A stretch of DNA of 64,000 nt, taken from Bacteriovoracaceae bacterium (GTDB lineage Bacteria; Bdellovibrionota; Bacteriovoracia; Bacteriovoracales; Bacteriovoracaceae). The stretch is taken from positions 1 through 64,000 of the forward strand of contig JAOHMI010000005.1 in NCBI GenBank assembly GCA_028101965.1, in the 5' to 3' direction. The translations under genes and the position numbers were made by a program. This document shows, in pieces, positions 36,950 through 44,714 of this stretch (position 1 is the stretch's first letter; every line of letters starts with the position of its first letter). Under the pieces are notes generated by a model. The model was given only the letters and a program-made list of their open reading frames with translations. It had not been told where the DNA came from and did no database searches.

Positions 36950-38264
36950 GTAAATCAAGCATCTTAACTTTCTTTTTTAGTAAGTAGTCCAAAGTGATGG
37001 TTTTAAGATCTTGGTCTTCATCTAAACCAAGAGATTCTTCAATATCTCCATTTTGATCTTTAAACTCAATATTAGTCGGGTGAAGTTGGTTTACGGTAAT
37101 AAAGCATTTTTCTGAACTTTTCCTTCCTGACAATTGTAAGAAGAAACTCTCTTTTTCTGGTCGCTTAAAGAAATAAACACTTTCAAGCATTCGATTGAAT
37201 GATTCAATTCCAAGTTTTGAAATGTAGTCTGATTGACGTTGATTAAAGTGGAGAGAGTCTCGCGAACATCCTAAAGCACTTTCATATATTTTATCTAATT
37301 TTTTTTTCGCTCTGATTTTATTTCTAAAGCGAAACAAGCAAGGCTCGTTAGACCTTAATATTTTCAGATTCTTTAATCCATTTTCATTTTGATTTAAATA
37401 TAATCCAAAAGGAAATGTGCTCCCCTTGAGGGCCACATTATAGGGAGGAGAGAGTTTTTTTATTTCTTGGGCTTCATAAAGAAGAGCAGCTAGCTCATTC
37501 CCCATGACTTTGTATTCAATGGAGCTAATTAAATTTTTTAATTGAATCTCTTTAGCCTTTTTCATATTTGGGCGAAAATGATTGGAGACTCTTTGCTTAA
37601 TATTTTTACTTTTCCCTACATATAATAAGTTATGATTCTTATCATAAAAATAATAGATCCCAGGAGTTGTGGGAAGTGCTTCAATATCATCTTGAGAAAG
37701 ATTCGCTGGAAGGGCCAATTTTCGCTTTTTAATAACTTCTTGTGTTAAGTCGAGAGAGCATTTTTGAATTTTCTGAAACAGAGTTACTGTGGCCTTCGCA
37801 TCATCTAAAGCTCGGTGGGCACTCACAATTTCAATTTTAAAATGCTTACATAAATTACGAAGGGAATAAGATTTAAGACCAGGGAAAGCTTTACGAGCTA
37901 GTCTAACTGTACATAAGAGTTCTCGATTAAATTGAAAACCTAGCTGGCTAAATTCGTGTTTAATAAAATTAAAGTCAAAATAAACATTATGCGCGATAAA
38001 GACACGACCTTCGGTCATTTCCACAATTTTCCGAGCTATTTCATAATATTTAGGCGCATTTTTTACCATGAAATCATTAATACCAGTTAGAGATTGAATA
38101 AAAGGTGGAATGGTTCTTTCTGGGTTGATTAATGTAGTGTATTGGTCGACAATTTGGTTACCATCAAGGTTGATGATGGCAATTTCAATAATTTTATTTT
38201 CACCAGAAGATCCTCCAGTGGTTTCAATGTCGATAAGGGAAAACTTTTGTGAAGAATCTAACAT
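36927..38264 (-). CDS. DnaQ-type exonuclease fused to UvrC-type GIY-YIG nuclease
   Basis: 445 aa, cytoplasmic. N-terminal DEDDh exonuclease (~5-175): Exo I FSLIDIETTGG, Exo II HNVYFDFNFI, Exo III HRALDDAKAT. C-terminal GIY-YIG (~205-290): PTTPGIYYFYDKNHNLLYVGKSKNIKQRV, with the conserved Asn/Glu-region NELAALLYEAQEIKKLSPPYN. This is the known exonuclease-Cho-like fusion used in DNA repair, lacking the UvrC C-terminal endonuclease. The role in nucleotide excision repair follows from the family. A TATGAT lies 11 nt upstream of the start, giving a very short leader. Confidence 0.9.
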   Translation of the reverse strand: MLDSSQKFSLIDIETTGGSSGENKIIEIAIINLDGNQIVDQYTTLINPERTIPPFIQSLTGINDFMVKNAPKYYEIARKIVEMTEGRVFIAHNVYFDFNFIKHEFSQLGFQFNRELLCTVRLARKAFPGLKSYSLRNLCKHFKIEIVSAHRALDDAKATVTLFQKIQKCSLDLTQEVIKKRKLALPANLSQDDIEALPTTPGIYYFYDKNHNLLYVGKSKNIKQRVSNHFRPNMKKAKEIQLKNLISSIEYKVMGNELAALLYEAQEIKKLSPPYNVALKGSTFPFGLYLNQNENGLKNLKILRSNEPCLFRFRNKIRAKKKLDKIYESALGCSRDSLHFNQRQSDYISKLGIESFNRMLESVYFFKRPEKESFFLQLSGRKSSEKCFITVNQLHPTNIEFKDQNGDIEESLGLDEDQDLKTITLDYLLKKKVKMLDLPIESSIY

Positions 38265-38329
38265 TTTTGGCTTGTATCATAAAGACAAGTCTATTGTCTT
38301 CTAATCTTCTGTCATGGTAAAAGGTATAT

Positions 38330-38764
38330 ATGCGAAACTTAATTTTACCATTACTTAGCTTATTTTTATTAGTCTCATGCTCTCAAATGAATTCTCGGGA
38401 GAGAGACTACTATAAAGAAAATAAAAAAATACGACATGGTATCGTTCCCACAGATTATCGGAAGACCAAGATTAATAATAATTCTCCAATTGATGAGGAT
38501 GCTGTCGCTCGGGGACAAGTTATCTACAAGCAAAATTGCTATAAGTGCCATGGAGCTCGCGGGGATGGAAAAGGTCCCGACGCGGTTAAAAATGATATGC
38601 AAGTGCGGAATCTTCGCGAAGTGGTTCAAACAGTTCCTAATTTTAAATTCTATATGATGATTTCTCAGTGGAAAGAAAATATGCCAGGATGGAAGGCCGC
38701 TTTTTCTCCAGATGAAATAAGTGATTTAGAGCAATACGTTCGTTCACTTCTTGCAAAAAATTAG
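38330..38764 (+). CDS. Mono-heme class I cytochrome c lipoprotein
   Basis: 144 aa with lipobox LLVSC (Cys17). Heme is attached at CYKCH (70-74), with a distal Met in KENMPGWKAAF and the C-terminal helix ISDLEQYVRSLL. Anchored in a membrane facing the periplasm, it passes electrons to an oxidase or other acceptor. AAAGG precedes the start. It is divergent from the exonuclease gene and stands just upstream of the CXXCH/porin fusion, which fits a shared redox role. Confidence 0.88.
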   Translation: MRNLILPLLSLFLLVSCSQMNSRERDYYKENKKIRHGIVPTDYRKTKINNNSPIDEDAVARGQVIYKQNCYKCHGARGDGKGPDAVKNDMQVRNLREVVQTVPNFKFYMMISQWKENMPGWKAAFSPDEISDLEQYVRSLLAKN

Positions 38765-38868
38765 TTTTAATTAAATTTTCGAATGAATTATTCAAAGCGG
38801 AAACTCCAAGAGAAATGATAATATATCTGACTAATCAGTTTTAACCATAAATGAAATCACTATTGGAC

Positions 38869-38898
38869 TTGTCACAGTTTTAAACAAAGTGGTTTAAT
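38869..38898 (+). promoter_or_regulatory. Leaderless promoter of the heme-porin gene
   Basis: TTGTCA (5/6) - 18 bp - TTTAAT (5/6) - 6 nt - ATG (38905). No Shine-Dalgarno lies upstream of that ATG. This is the best of the leaderless promoters in the window. Confidence 0.6.
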
Positions 38899-38904
38899 CT
38901 AATT

Positions 38905-40053
38905 ATGCCTTTAATCATTATGGCTTTTGCAATACTTTTTTCTCAAAACATTGAGGCGTATCCCTATATGATCGGGTATGGCTATGGTAGTTGTATTAAC
39001 TGTCATTATAATCCCTTTGGGAATGGTCCTCTGACGGACTATGGCCGTGCAGTGGGAGCGACGACTTTAACCGCAAGAACATTTTATGATGCTAAAACCT
39101 CCGATGAAGCTCTGGCAGAGAAATCAGGGTTTTTGTATTCACAACCTTCACAGGATTGGTTTCGACCTCAGGTAAATTATCGCGGATTGAATTTTACTTC
39201 TAATCAAGGAACGGATCAGGCGGCGGCAAAAGACATTACGATGATGCTAAATGCCAGCGGGGTGTTTAAGTTTGGAGAAGATGACAATGTTCTGGTTGTC
39301 TTGGAAGCAGGATATGCTCCAAGTCCTGCTGGAATAGAAGAAGATGATGAGCCAAATTATCGTTCACGTGAAAATTATGTGGGATATCGTCTACCGGAAC
39401 AAAATTATGGTTTTTATGTGGGTTTAATGGACAAAGTGTTTGGGATTCGAGTTCCAGATCATAATTTATATAGTCGTAGTGTTCCTCAATTAACCATGAA
39501 TGACCAAGCCCATAGTGCACTCTTTCATGCTTTCTCAGAAACATGGGAATTAGGATTGCAATATTTTATTGGAAACTTAAGTCAGGAAGAAGAGTTGAGG
39601 CAGCAAGGCTTTACTGGTAAAGCTGAGTATAGTTTTGATAAAAAAACTCGAGCAGGAGTTTCCTATTTGAGTAGTGAGAATGATTATTTAAAACTTAATA
39701 GTTATGCTCTCGAATTCCGGCAAGGATTTGGAACAGGTTCTGCCATCATGGCCGAATACGGGATGGTAACCCAAGAAATAATTTCTAGTGAAGTAGAGAC
39801 CTCGTCACAATATTTCACCACTCAGTCCTATGTCCGTTTGAATAGAGGGATTCATTTTGTCTACACTTATGAGTATTTGAAAAACGATATTGAAGAATAT
39901 GATCATCTCTACCGCATGGGTCCTGGTTTCCAATGGTTTCCTTTGCTCGGTGTTGAATTGAGAGTCGATATCTATAATAAAAAAGGATTTAGTGAAGTTG
40001 CCACTATCGAAGATAGCTGGGATCTCGCTGGGCAAGTACATTTATGGTTTTAA
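38905..40053 (+). CDS. Outer-membrane barrel with N-terminal CXXCH heme motif (porin-cytochrome fusion)
   Basis: 382 aa with a signal peptide (to ~NIEA). The mature N-terminus is a short heme module, YGSCINCHYNPFGNGPLTDYGR with heme site 30-34, of the C-x2-CH-x2-P-x-G-x-G-x2-x2-YGR type. The remaining ~320 residues alternate polar and aromatic residues and end in Phe (GQVHLWF), as outer-membrane barrels do. The layout suggests a heme plugging or lining an outer-membrane channel, which could carry electrons across the membrane. Electron transport across the membrane is inferred. Its end overlaps the next gene by 10 bp. Confidence 0.78.
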   Translation: MPLIIMAFAILFSQNIEAYPYMIGYGYGSCINCHYNPFGNGPLTDYGRAVGATTLTARTFYDAKTSDEALAEKSGFLYSQPSQDWFRPQVNYRGLNFTSNQGTDQAAAKDITMMLNASGVFKFGEDDNVLVVLEAGYAPSPAGIEEDDEPNYRSRENYVGYRLPEQNYGFYVGLMDKVFGIRVPDHNLYSRSVPQLTMNDQAHSALFHAFSETWELGLQYFIGNLSQEEELRQQGFTGKAEYSFDKKTRAGVSYLSSENDYLKLNSYALEFRQGFGTGSAIMAEYGMVTQEIISSEVETSSQYFTTQSYVRLNRGIHFVYTYEYLKNDIEEYDHLYRMGPGFQWFPLLGVELRVDIYNKKGFSEVATIEDSWDLAGQVHLWF

Positions 40054-41090
40054 GAATTTTTTTAATTTTTCTATTCTTAGTACCTGCGGCCTTTGCAAAA
40101 AGGAATATGTACAAATATGCCCAAAAGCTTCATCGCAAAGGTCAGTTTAAGCGTTCAAATAAAAAACTTAAGGGTTACTATGCTCCTCACCGAAAGAAAG
40201 CGAGTAAAGGTGTTTATAATTTGATGGCCTCAAATTATAAGAAAATGGGCCGCATAAGTAAGGCCAGAGATACCTATCTTCTTCTTATTAAGTTTCATTA
40301 TGCCCGTCAATTTAAGAAGCATTTAAGAGTTGCACAAAAAACCAGTATGGAGGGTTTTGATGCTAAAGTAGGGCCACAATTAGGTTCAGTGTATGTGCGC
40401 ATTGGTGGATTATATCTAACCCAAGTTCATCAAAAGTTTAGCAAAGGTGACGATTACGCAAAAGAGTACCGCTTATCCAAAAGATTTTTTATCTGGGCTT
40501 CTCGTGCTCCTGGACGAGTCGGAGAGAAAGGGGAAAAAGGATTATCCTCTCTAAAAAGATTCGACAAAAAAATAGAACAAAGAGAGATGACTTATCAATT
40601 TGGAATTCGTTTTGGCCATATGCTGTGGACTGATAAATTTGTTTTAAAAGATACAGTTCGAGATCGCGAGCAAGACTTTTTAGGTAACTCAAAGGCGACT
40701 ACCATGCTGCTTGATATCCGCTATCGTAATGAAATGTACTATTATGGAATATTAATTGGCGGTTTTCAGGGTGTTTCAACAGTAGGTGAGAAGAACAATT
40801 ACTTTGTTAAAGATGCAACAGTTTTAGGGGGACTTCTTATTCCAAATATTCACACCATGTCTGTTTATCATGGAGCAAGCTTTGGCGTTTCAACTCCAAT
40901 CATGATTCGCTCTACTGATGTGAATGATTCACAAACTAAAGAGATTAATCCAAAAAGTACCACTGCTGTGGGGCTTGGAATCGATGGAAATTGGGAGTTA
41001 GAAAATGGGTTTACCTTGGGCATGAGCACTGCTTGGCTTTCCAATACTCATAGTTCGACCATCCGATTCGAAATCGGTTACCTCTTTTGA
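40044..41090 (+). CDS. Outer-membrane barrel with N-terminal TPR-like helices
   Basis: 348 aa with a signal peptide (to ~AAFA). Residues ~20-175 are basic helices with TPR-like spacing (YKYAQKLHRKGQFKRSNKKLKGYY, KMGRISKARDTYLLLIKFHY). From ~185 the sequence is barrel-like and ends EIGYLF. It overlaps the heme-porin gene by 10 bp, so the two are translated together and probably form one outer-membrane complex (inference). The stop codon is also the first base of a long repeat. Confidence 0.72.
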   Translation: MVLRIFLIFLFLVPAAFAKRNMYKYAQKLHRKGQFKRSNKKLKGYYAPHRKKASKGVYNLMASNYKKMGRISKARDTYLLLIKFHYARQFKKHLRVAQKTSMEGFDAKVGPQLGSVYVRIGGLYLTQVHQKFSKGDDYAKEYRLSKRFFIWASRAPGRVGEKGEKGLSSLKRFDKKIEQREMTYQFGIRFGHMLWTDKFVLKDTVRDREQDFLGNSKATTMLLDIRYRNEMYYYGILIGGFQGVSTVGEKNNYFVKDATVLGGLLIPNIHTMSVYHGASFGVSTPIMIRSTDVNDSQTKEINPKSTTAVGLGIDGNWELENGFTLGMSTAWLSNTHSSTIRFEIGYLF

Positions 41091-41222
41091 TGATGGATAA
41101 ACTGCGAATTTCGTCGTCGAAACTGCTTTTTCACCTCGGTCATGTACTTTATGTACACTCCCGTCGCTGAAAAAACAGTTCTCCTAGAACTTCTTGTTTC
41201 TCCAACCTCAAAAATATATTAG
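41088..41222 (+). repeat. Intergenic direct repeat, copy 1 (135 bp)
   Basis: Starts at the stop of the barrel gene. Left part (41088-41121, TGATGATGGATAAACTGCG...) is identical to 41223-41256; right part (41141-41222) matches 41348-41429 with 4 differences in 82. It contains two short palindromes: TGTAC-N5-GTACA and AGTTCT-CCT-AGAACT. On the minus strand the second is followed by GTTTTTT, so the repeat can act as a terminator there. Confidence 0.85.
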
Positions 41223-41429
41223 TGATGATGGATAAACTGCGAATTTCGTCGTCGAACTAGTTTTTCTAGTTCAGTTATTAACCATAATATCGGTTTTCGT
41301 ATTTCGAAAACCAAATAAGCGGAATGTATGCCAGGCGAAGCCAGGTGCATGTACTTTACGTACACTCCCGTCGATGAAAAAACAGTTCTCCTAGAACTTC
41401 TTGCTTCTCCAACCTCAAAAGTATATTAG
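41223..41429 (+). repeat. Intergenic direct repeat, copy 2 with an expanded centre (207 bp)
   Basis: Same flanks as copy 1 but a longer centre that holds two perfect hairpins: GAACTAG-TTTTT-CTAGTTC and GGTTTTCG-TATTT-CGAAAACC. No ORF and no transposase in or beside it. Together the two copies fill most of the 453-base gene-free interval before the LanC-like gene. Confidence 0.85.
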
Positions 41430-41543
41430 CTGGGTGATATAATTGTACCTATTTAAGTTATTAATACTCAGGTTATTGCGAGATTCTTTTATACCAATTA
41501 AAATATCAGATAAAGGTAATAAACTAATTAATTTAGGAATAAC

Positions 41544-42707
41544 ATGCTTTATGAAAAAGAAAGACACACTAAAATAAAAAACATTGCATGGTCCGAAGAA
41601 ATTGCTTGGGAAAAAATCAATAATATTTTTGAAGAAACAATAAGCTCTTTTAAAAGAAAAAAATTTTGGAAGACTCACCCTGATGAAGATAATAAAAGAG
41701 AATTTTTGAAAACTTTGTATTATGGAGCTTCAGGTACTTTATGGGGATTAATACAAATCTCAGAGGTACTTAATAGAGAACTTCCATTTGATTGCAAGAA
41801 AATTATAATCGATATTACTGATGCTTATTTAGATGAACCTGACACCAACGAAGTAATCCCATCTTACTTTGTTGGAATTGTAGGAATTCTAGCAATCAGG
41901 TATAAAATTACTCCTGATGAAAAAACTCGTAACTTAATCAGTGATTATATTTCAAAGAATACAACAAACCCAGCGAATGAAGCATATATAGGGAATGCCG
42001 GGACAATTTTAGCTTCTCTTTTTCTATATGATTGGGAAAGGGACGATCATTGGAAAGAGCTCTTTCTTGAAAATGCAAATTACTTGTTTAATGAATGGCA
42101 ACAAGACAAGGATGGTAAATGGATTTGGGTTCAAGATCTCTATGGAAAAAAAAGAAAACTGATCGGAGCTGCTCATGGCTTTTTTGGTAATGTCTTTCCA
42201 TTATTAAAAGGTATGGACCTACTTTCGGAAAAACAAAGAAAATTACTAATAGAAAGGACTATATATACAACTTTAGATTCTGTTGAAGAAGATATCAATT
42301 ATGCAAATTGGCCAGATAAGTTCACTAGTGAAGATAGAAAAATGAGAGTTCAGTGGTGTCACGGGGCTCCTTCGGCAATTGTTTCACTATCTCCTTTTCC
42401 AATAGGATACTCCGATGAAATTGAGTCGATTTTGTTGAAAGCAGGAGAGCTTATTTGGGAATCGGGTCCTCTTTTAAAAGGAGTTGGAATCTGCCATGGC
42501 ACCGATGGGAACGGTTATTCTTTTTTAAAACTTCATGACCGGTCAGGTGACAAAAAATGGCTAGAAAGGGCAAGATCATTTGCAATGCATTCAATTTATC
42601 AAAGTAATGGAAGACACACTCTTTGGACTGGTGATATTGGACTTGCCCTTTATCTAATTTCTTGTATCAAGAAGAATGCAAACTTTCCAACTCTTGATTA
42701 TCTATAG
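41544..42707 (+). CDS. LanC-like (lanthionine synthetase C-like) protein, orphan
   Basis: 387 aa, cytoplasmic. The double-barrel LanC/LANCL fold is indicated by repeated G-x-x-G segments and by the zinc site: Cys272 in WCHGAPS and Cys317-His318 in GICHGTDGNGYSFL. Other marks are GAAHGFFGN and the terminal WTGDIGLALYL. In lanthipeptide synthesis LanC adds Cys to dehydrated Ser/Thr; stand-alone LANCL relatives add glutathione to dehydroamino acids in proteins. No LanB, LanM or precursor gene is nearby, so the second role is more likely (inference). It lies after the 41088-41429 repeats and may be acquired. Confidence 0.88.
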   Translation: MLYEKERHTKIKNIAWSEEIAWEKINNIFEETISSFKRKKFWKTHPDEDNKREFLKTLYYGASGTLWGLIQISEVLNRELPFDCKKIIIDITDAYLDEPDTNEVIPSYFVGIVGILAIRYKITPDEKTRNLISDYISKNTTNPANEAYIGNAGTILASLFLYDWERDDHWKELFLENANYLFNEWQQDKDGKWIWVQDLYGKKRKLIGAAHGFFGNVFPLLKGMDLLSEKQRKLLIERTIYTTLDSVEEDINYANWPDKFTSEDRKMRVQWCHGAPSAIVSLSPFPIGYSDEIESILLKAGELIWESGPLLKGVGICHGTDGNGYSFLKLHDRSGDKKWLERARSFAMHSIYQSNGRHTLWTGDIGLALYLISCIKKNANFPTLDYL

Positions 42708-42970
42708 AGGCTCTCAAGACTATTTCCAATAATCAATCGAATAAAGCTCTTTTATCAAACATGAGTATTTGCCATTATATTAACAACAAGATATTTGGTA
42801 AGTTTAATAGAATTTTAGTAAGGCAGGAAAAACTGCGAATTCAGTAGTCTAAATTATTGATAACTGGCTTATACATTTTTGAATTTTTCCTATATTTATT
42901 ACAAAAAGTACCTATGCCTTTTTGTTTGCTCCTATTATATTTTTTCAATTTTAATTAAGCAGGATCAAAC

Positions 42971-44035
42971 ATGAAGATATATCTTTGTCTTTCTTTTTTA
43001 TTGATTAATCTGGCCATCGCTTGGGAAACAGATAATTTCTCAACTCGGGCGCAGCTGTTAAAGCAGAGTCGAGAGAAAGTTCTTAGAGATTTACATGCTT
43101 TGAATGATCATACTAATCAAAGAATCAAAGATGCCCTTAAGCAGTTCAACCGAAGAAGACGAAATAGATGTAAGCCTGATATGAAACGGAAAATTCCCCT
43201 TGTCACAAAACTTATTCACCATGCAATTGGAGCCGGTTTTTCTAGTACCTACCTAGAAGCGTGGGTGGAAAAAAATATTAAAACATTACCTATTATCAAT
43301 CCTATTTATAAAAGAGGCTGGACACCCAGAAGGGCTTTTAATTTTGCAAATACAATTATTGGTTCTGATAAAATTGATCATATGATTAATATGGGGTTTA
43401 AATTATTTCAAAAGTATAAAAAAAGAAATCTAGAGAAAGCTCTTCAATTAAGTGACCTTACTGAAGAGATCGGTGGCCCTTACGGATTAACCGTTTCAGG
43501 GATAAAAAGTTATGGAGATTTGGCCGCTAATTTTGCTGGGATTTACTTCTATACAAATTTAACCAACGGGCCTAATTCCCATTTGGGTTGTGATCGAAAA
43601 TCTAATAAATACTATTTGAATGAACCGGTGAATTGGGCAGACTATATTCATCATTCTTGGGACCAAGGAATAAACTGCTCTTTATTTACTTCCTTGCGAA
43701 GTCCATTGACCAAGAGCAAACTGAATGCCTACATATCTGAAAATAAAGAAGTGAATTCATCAATGTATCAAAAGTTTACGAAGAATTTAGATTCATTATT
43801 TGAAAATATTTATACCAGTGAGGACTATAAGGATCTTGGGTTTCAAAACTCTTGCCCATTGGTCGATACTCAATGTGAAGAGCTAATAAAAATAAACTGT
43901 GCACAGTATATCGTAAGTCCTAGGTGTCACTCAAAATACCCTTCGCTCATTGATTCTTTAAAATGTTATGATCCAGCTCCTGGTGAACGATTTAATACGT
44001 CTCATTCATTTAGTGATTATCGATTTGAGGAATAA
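42971..44035 (+). CDS. Exported protein, unknown
   Basis: 354 aa with a signal peptide (MKIYLCLSFLLINLAIAW). Distinct blocks are GSDKIDHMINMGFKLF and GGPYGLTVSGIKSYGDLAANFAGIYFYTNL, followed by a Cys-rich C-terminus (NSCPLVDTQCEELIKINCAQ, SPRCHSK). A SDK-I-x-H-M motif with an acid-rich helix recalls exported families seen in Bdellovibrionota, but no function is known to me. Possible disulfides at the end. Convergent with the next minus-strand gene; 19 bp between stops. Confidence 0.65.
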   Translation: MKIYLCLSFLLINLAIAWETDNFSTRAQLLKQSREKVLRDLHALNDHTNQRIKDALKQFNRRRRNRCKPDMKRKIPLVTKLIHHAIGAGFSSTYLEAWVEKNIKTLPIINPIYKRGWTPRRAFNFANTIIGSDKIDHMINMGFKLFQKYKKRNLEKALQLSDLTEEIGGPYGLTVSGIKSYGDLAANFAGIYFYTNLTNGPNSHLGCDRKSNKYYLNEPVNWADYIHHSWDQGINCSLFTSLRSPLTKSKLNAYISENKEVNSSMYQKFTKNLDSLFENIYTSEDYKDLGFQNSCPLVDTQCEELIKINCAQYIVSPRCHSKYPSLIDSLKCYDPAPGERFNTSHSFSDYRFEE

Positions 44036-44054
44036 ATTTTACAATGGAGCTAAG

Positions 44055-44441
44055 TTATTGAGTGTATAACTCAATCCAATTGAGAATGGCATCGTAATCA
44101 GCATCATTGAGAGCTGAACCATCCTTAGGCATCGTTCCACCTTCATTAATTAAGTACTGAAATAAAGTGGAGTCATCACTATTTCCAGGTAGGATCAAAT
44201 CATTGTCTACAAAGTCCTCAGAAGAGAAGTCTGCATAGTTCGAATGATAATTAGTATGACAGTTTACACACTGATTCAGTATAACTTGTTGGGCTAGGCA
44301 CCAGCGCAGAGCCGCTCCAGAACCGGAACAAGTGACACTTTCTAATTCCGCATCACCCGAACTAGAATTATAGGTTTGTTGATTACAACCTGTGAGAACC
44401 ATTAAAACAGCGACCACTTTAAATAGAGAAACTATTTTCAT
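44055..44441 (-). CDS. Mono-heme cytochrome c-like lipoprotein
   Basis: 128 aa with lipobox LTGC (Cys19). The heme site is CVNCH (58-62); the C-terminal block GGTMPKDGSALNDADYDAILNWIE supplies Met as the likely sixth ligand and the closing helix. An extra Cys pair (VTCSG, LRWCLA) may form a disulfide. This resembles cytochromes that accompany DUF1501/DUF1588-type systems. An AGGAG box lies upstream. It is divergent from the multi-heme operon starting at 44715. Confidence 0.85.
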   Translation of the reverse strand: MKIVSLFKVVAVLMVLTGCNQQTYNSSSGDAELESVTCSGSGAALRWCLAQQVILNQCVNCHTNYHSNYADFSSEDFVDNDLILPGNSDDSTLFQYLINEGGTMPKDGSALNDADYDAILNWIELYTQ

Positions 44442-44714
44442 ACATCTCCTATTATAGAAATTTTAAAACTGCTCGCACAGAAAATTAAAACAAAAAGTGC
44501 AAAAAAGTTTTCCAATTTCCTGTTTAAACTTTAGCCATCTCTAAGAAAACTCAGATTTCGCCCATTTTATCTGGCAAATCAAAAAATTATTCCTTTTTTA
44601 TTAAGGTATTAGAATAAAAAGCCGATGTGATTTTGTCGGTTAAATCCTAGGAGAAAACTTGACAGTGCTTCACAATATTAAAGTAGTAAAGAATTCCATA
44701 AGGAATGTCTAACA

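Noticed and set aside
38869-38898. Sigma-54 or extracytoplasmic sigma promoters in the heme region
   Set aside because: No GG-N10-GC pattern; the elements seen fit the housekeeping type.
42826-42845. Third copy of the 41088 repeat (AAACTGCGAATT)
   Set aside because: Only 12 bp are shared; too short to separate from chance.
42773-42860. Short ORF (MSICHYINNK...) after the LanC-like gene as a lanthipeptide precursor
   Set aside because: No ribosome-binding site, only 28 codons, few Ser/Thr/Cys, no leader-peptide pattern and no dehydratase in the window.
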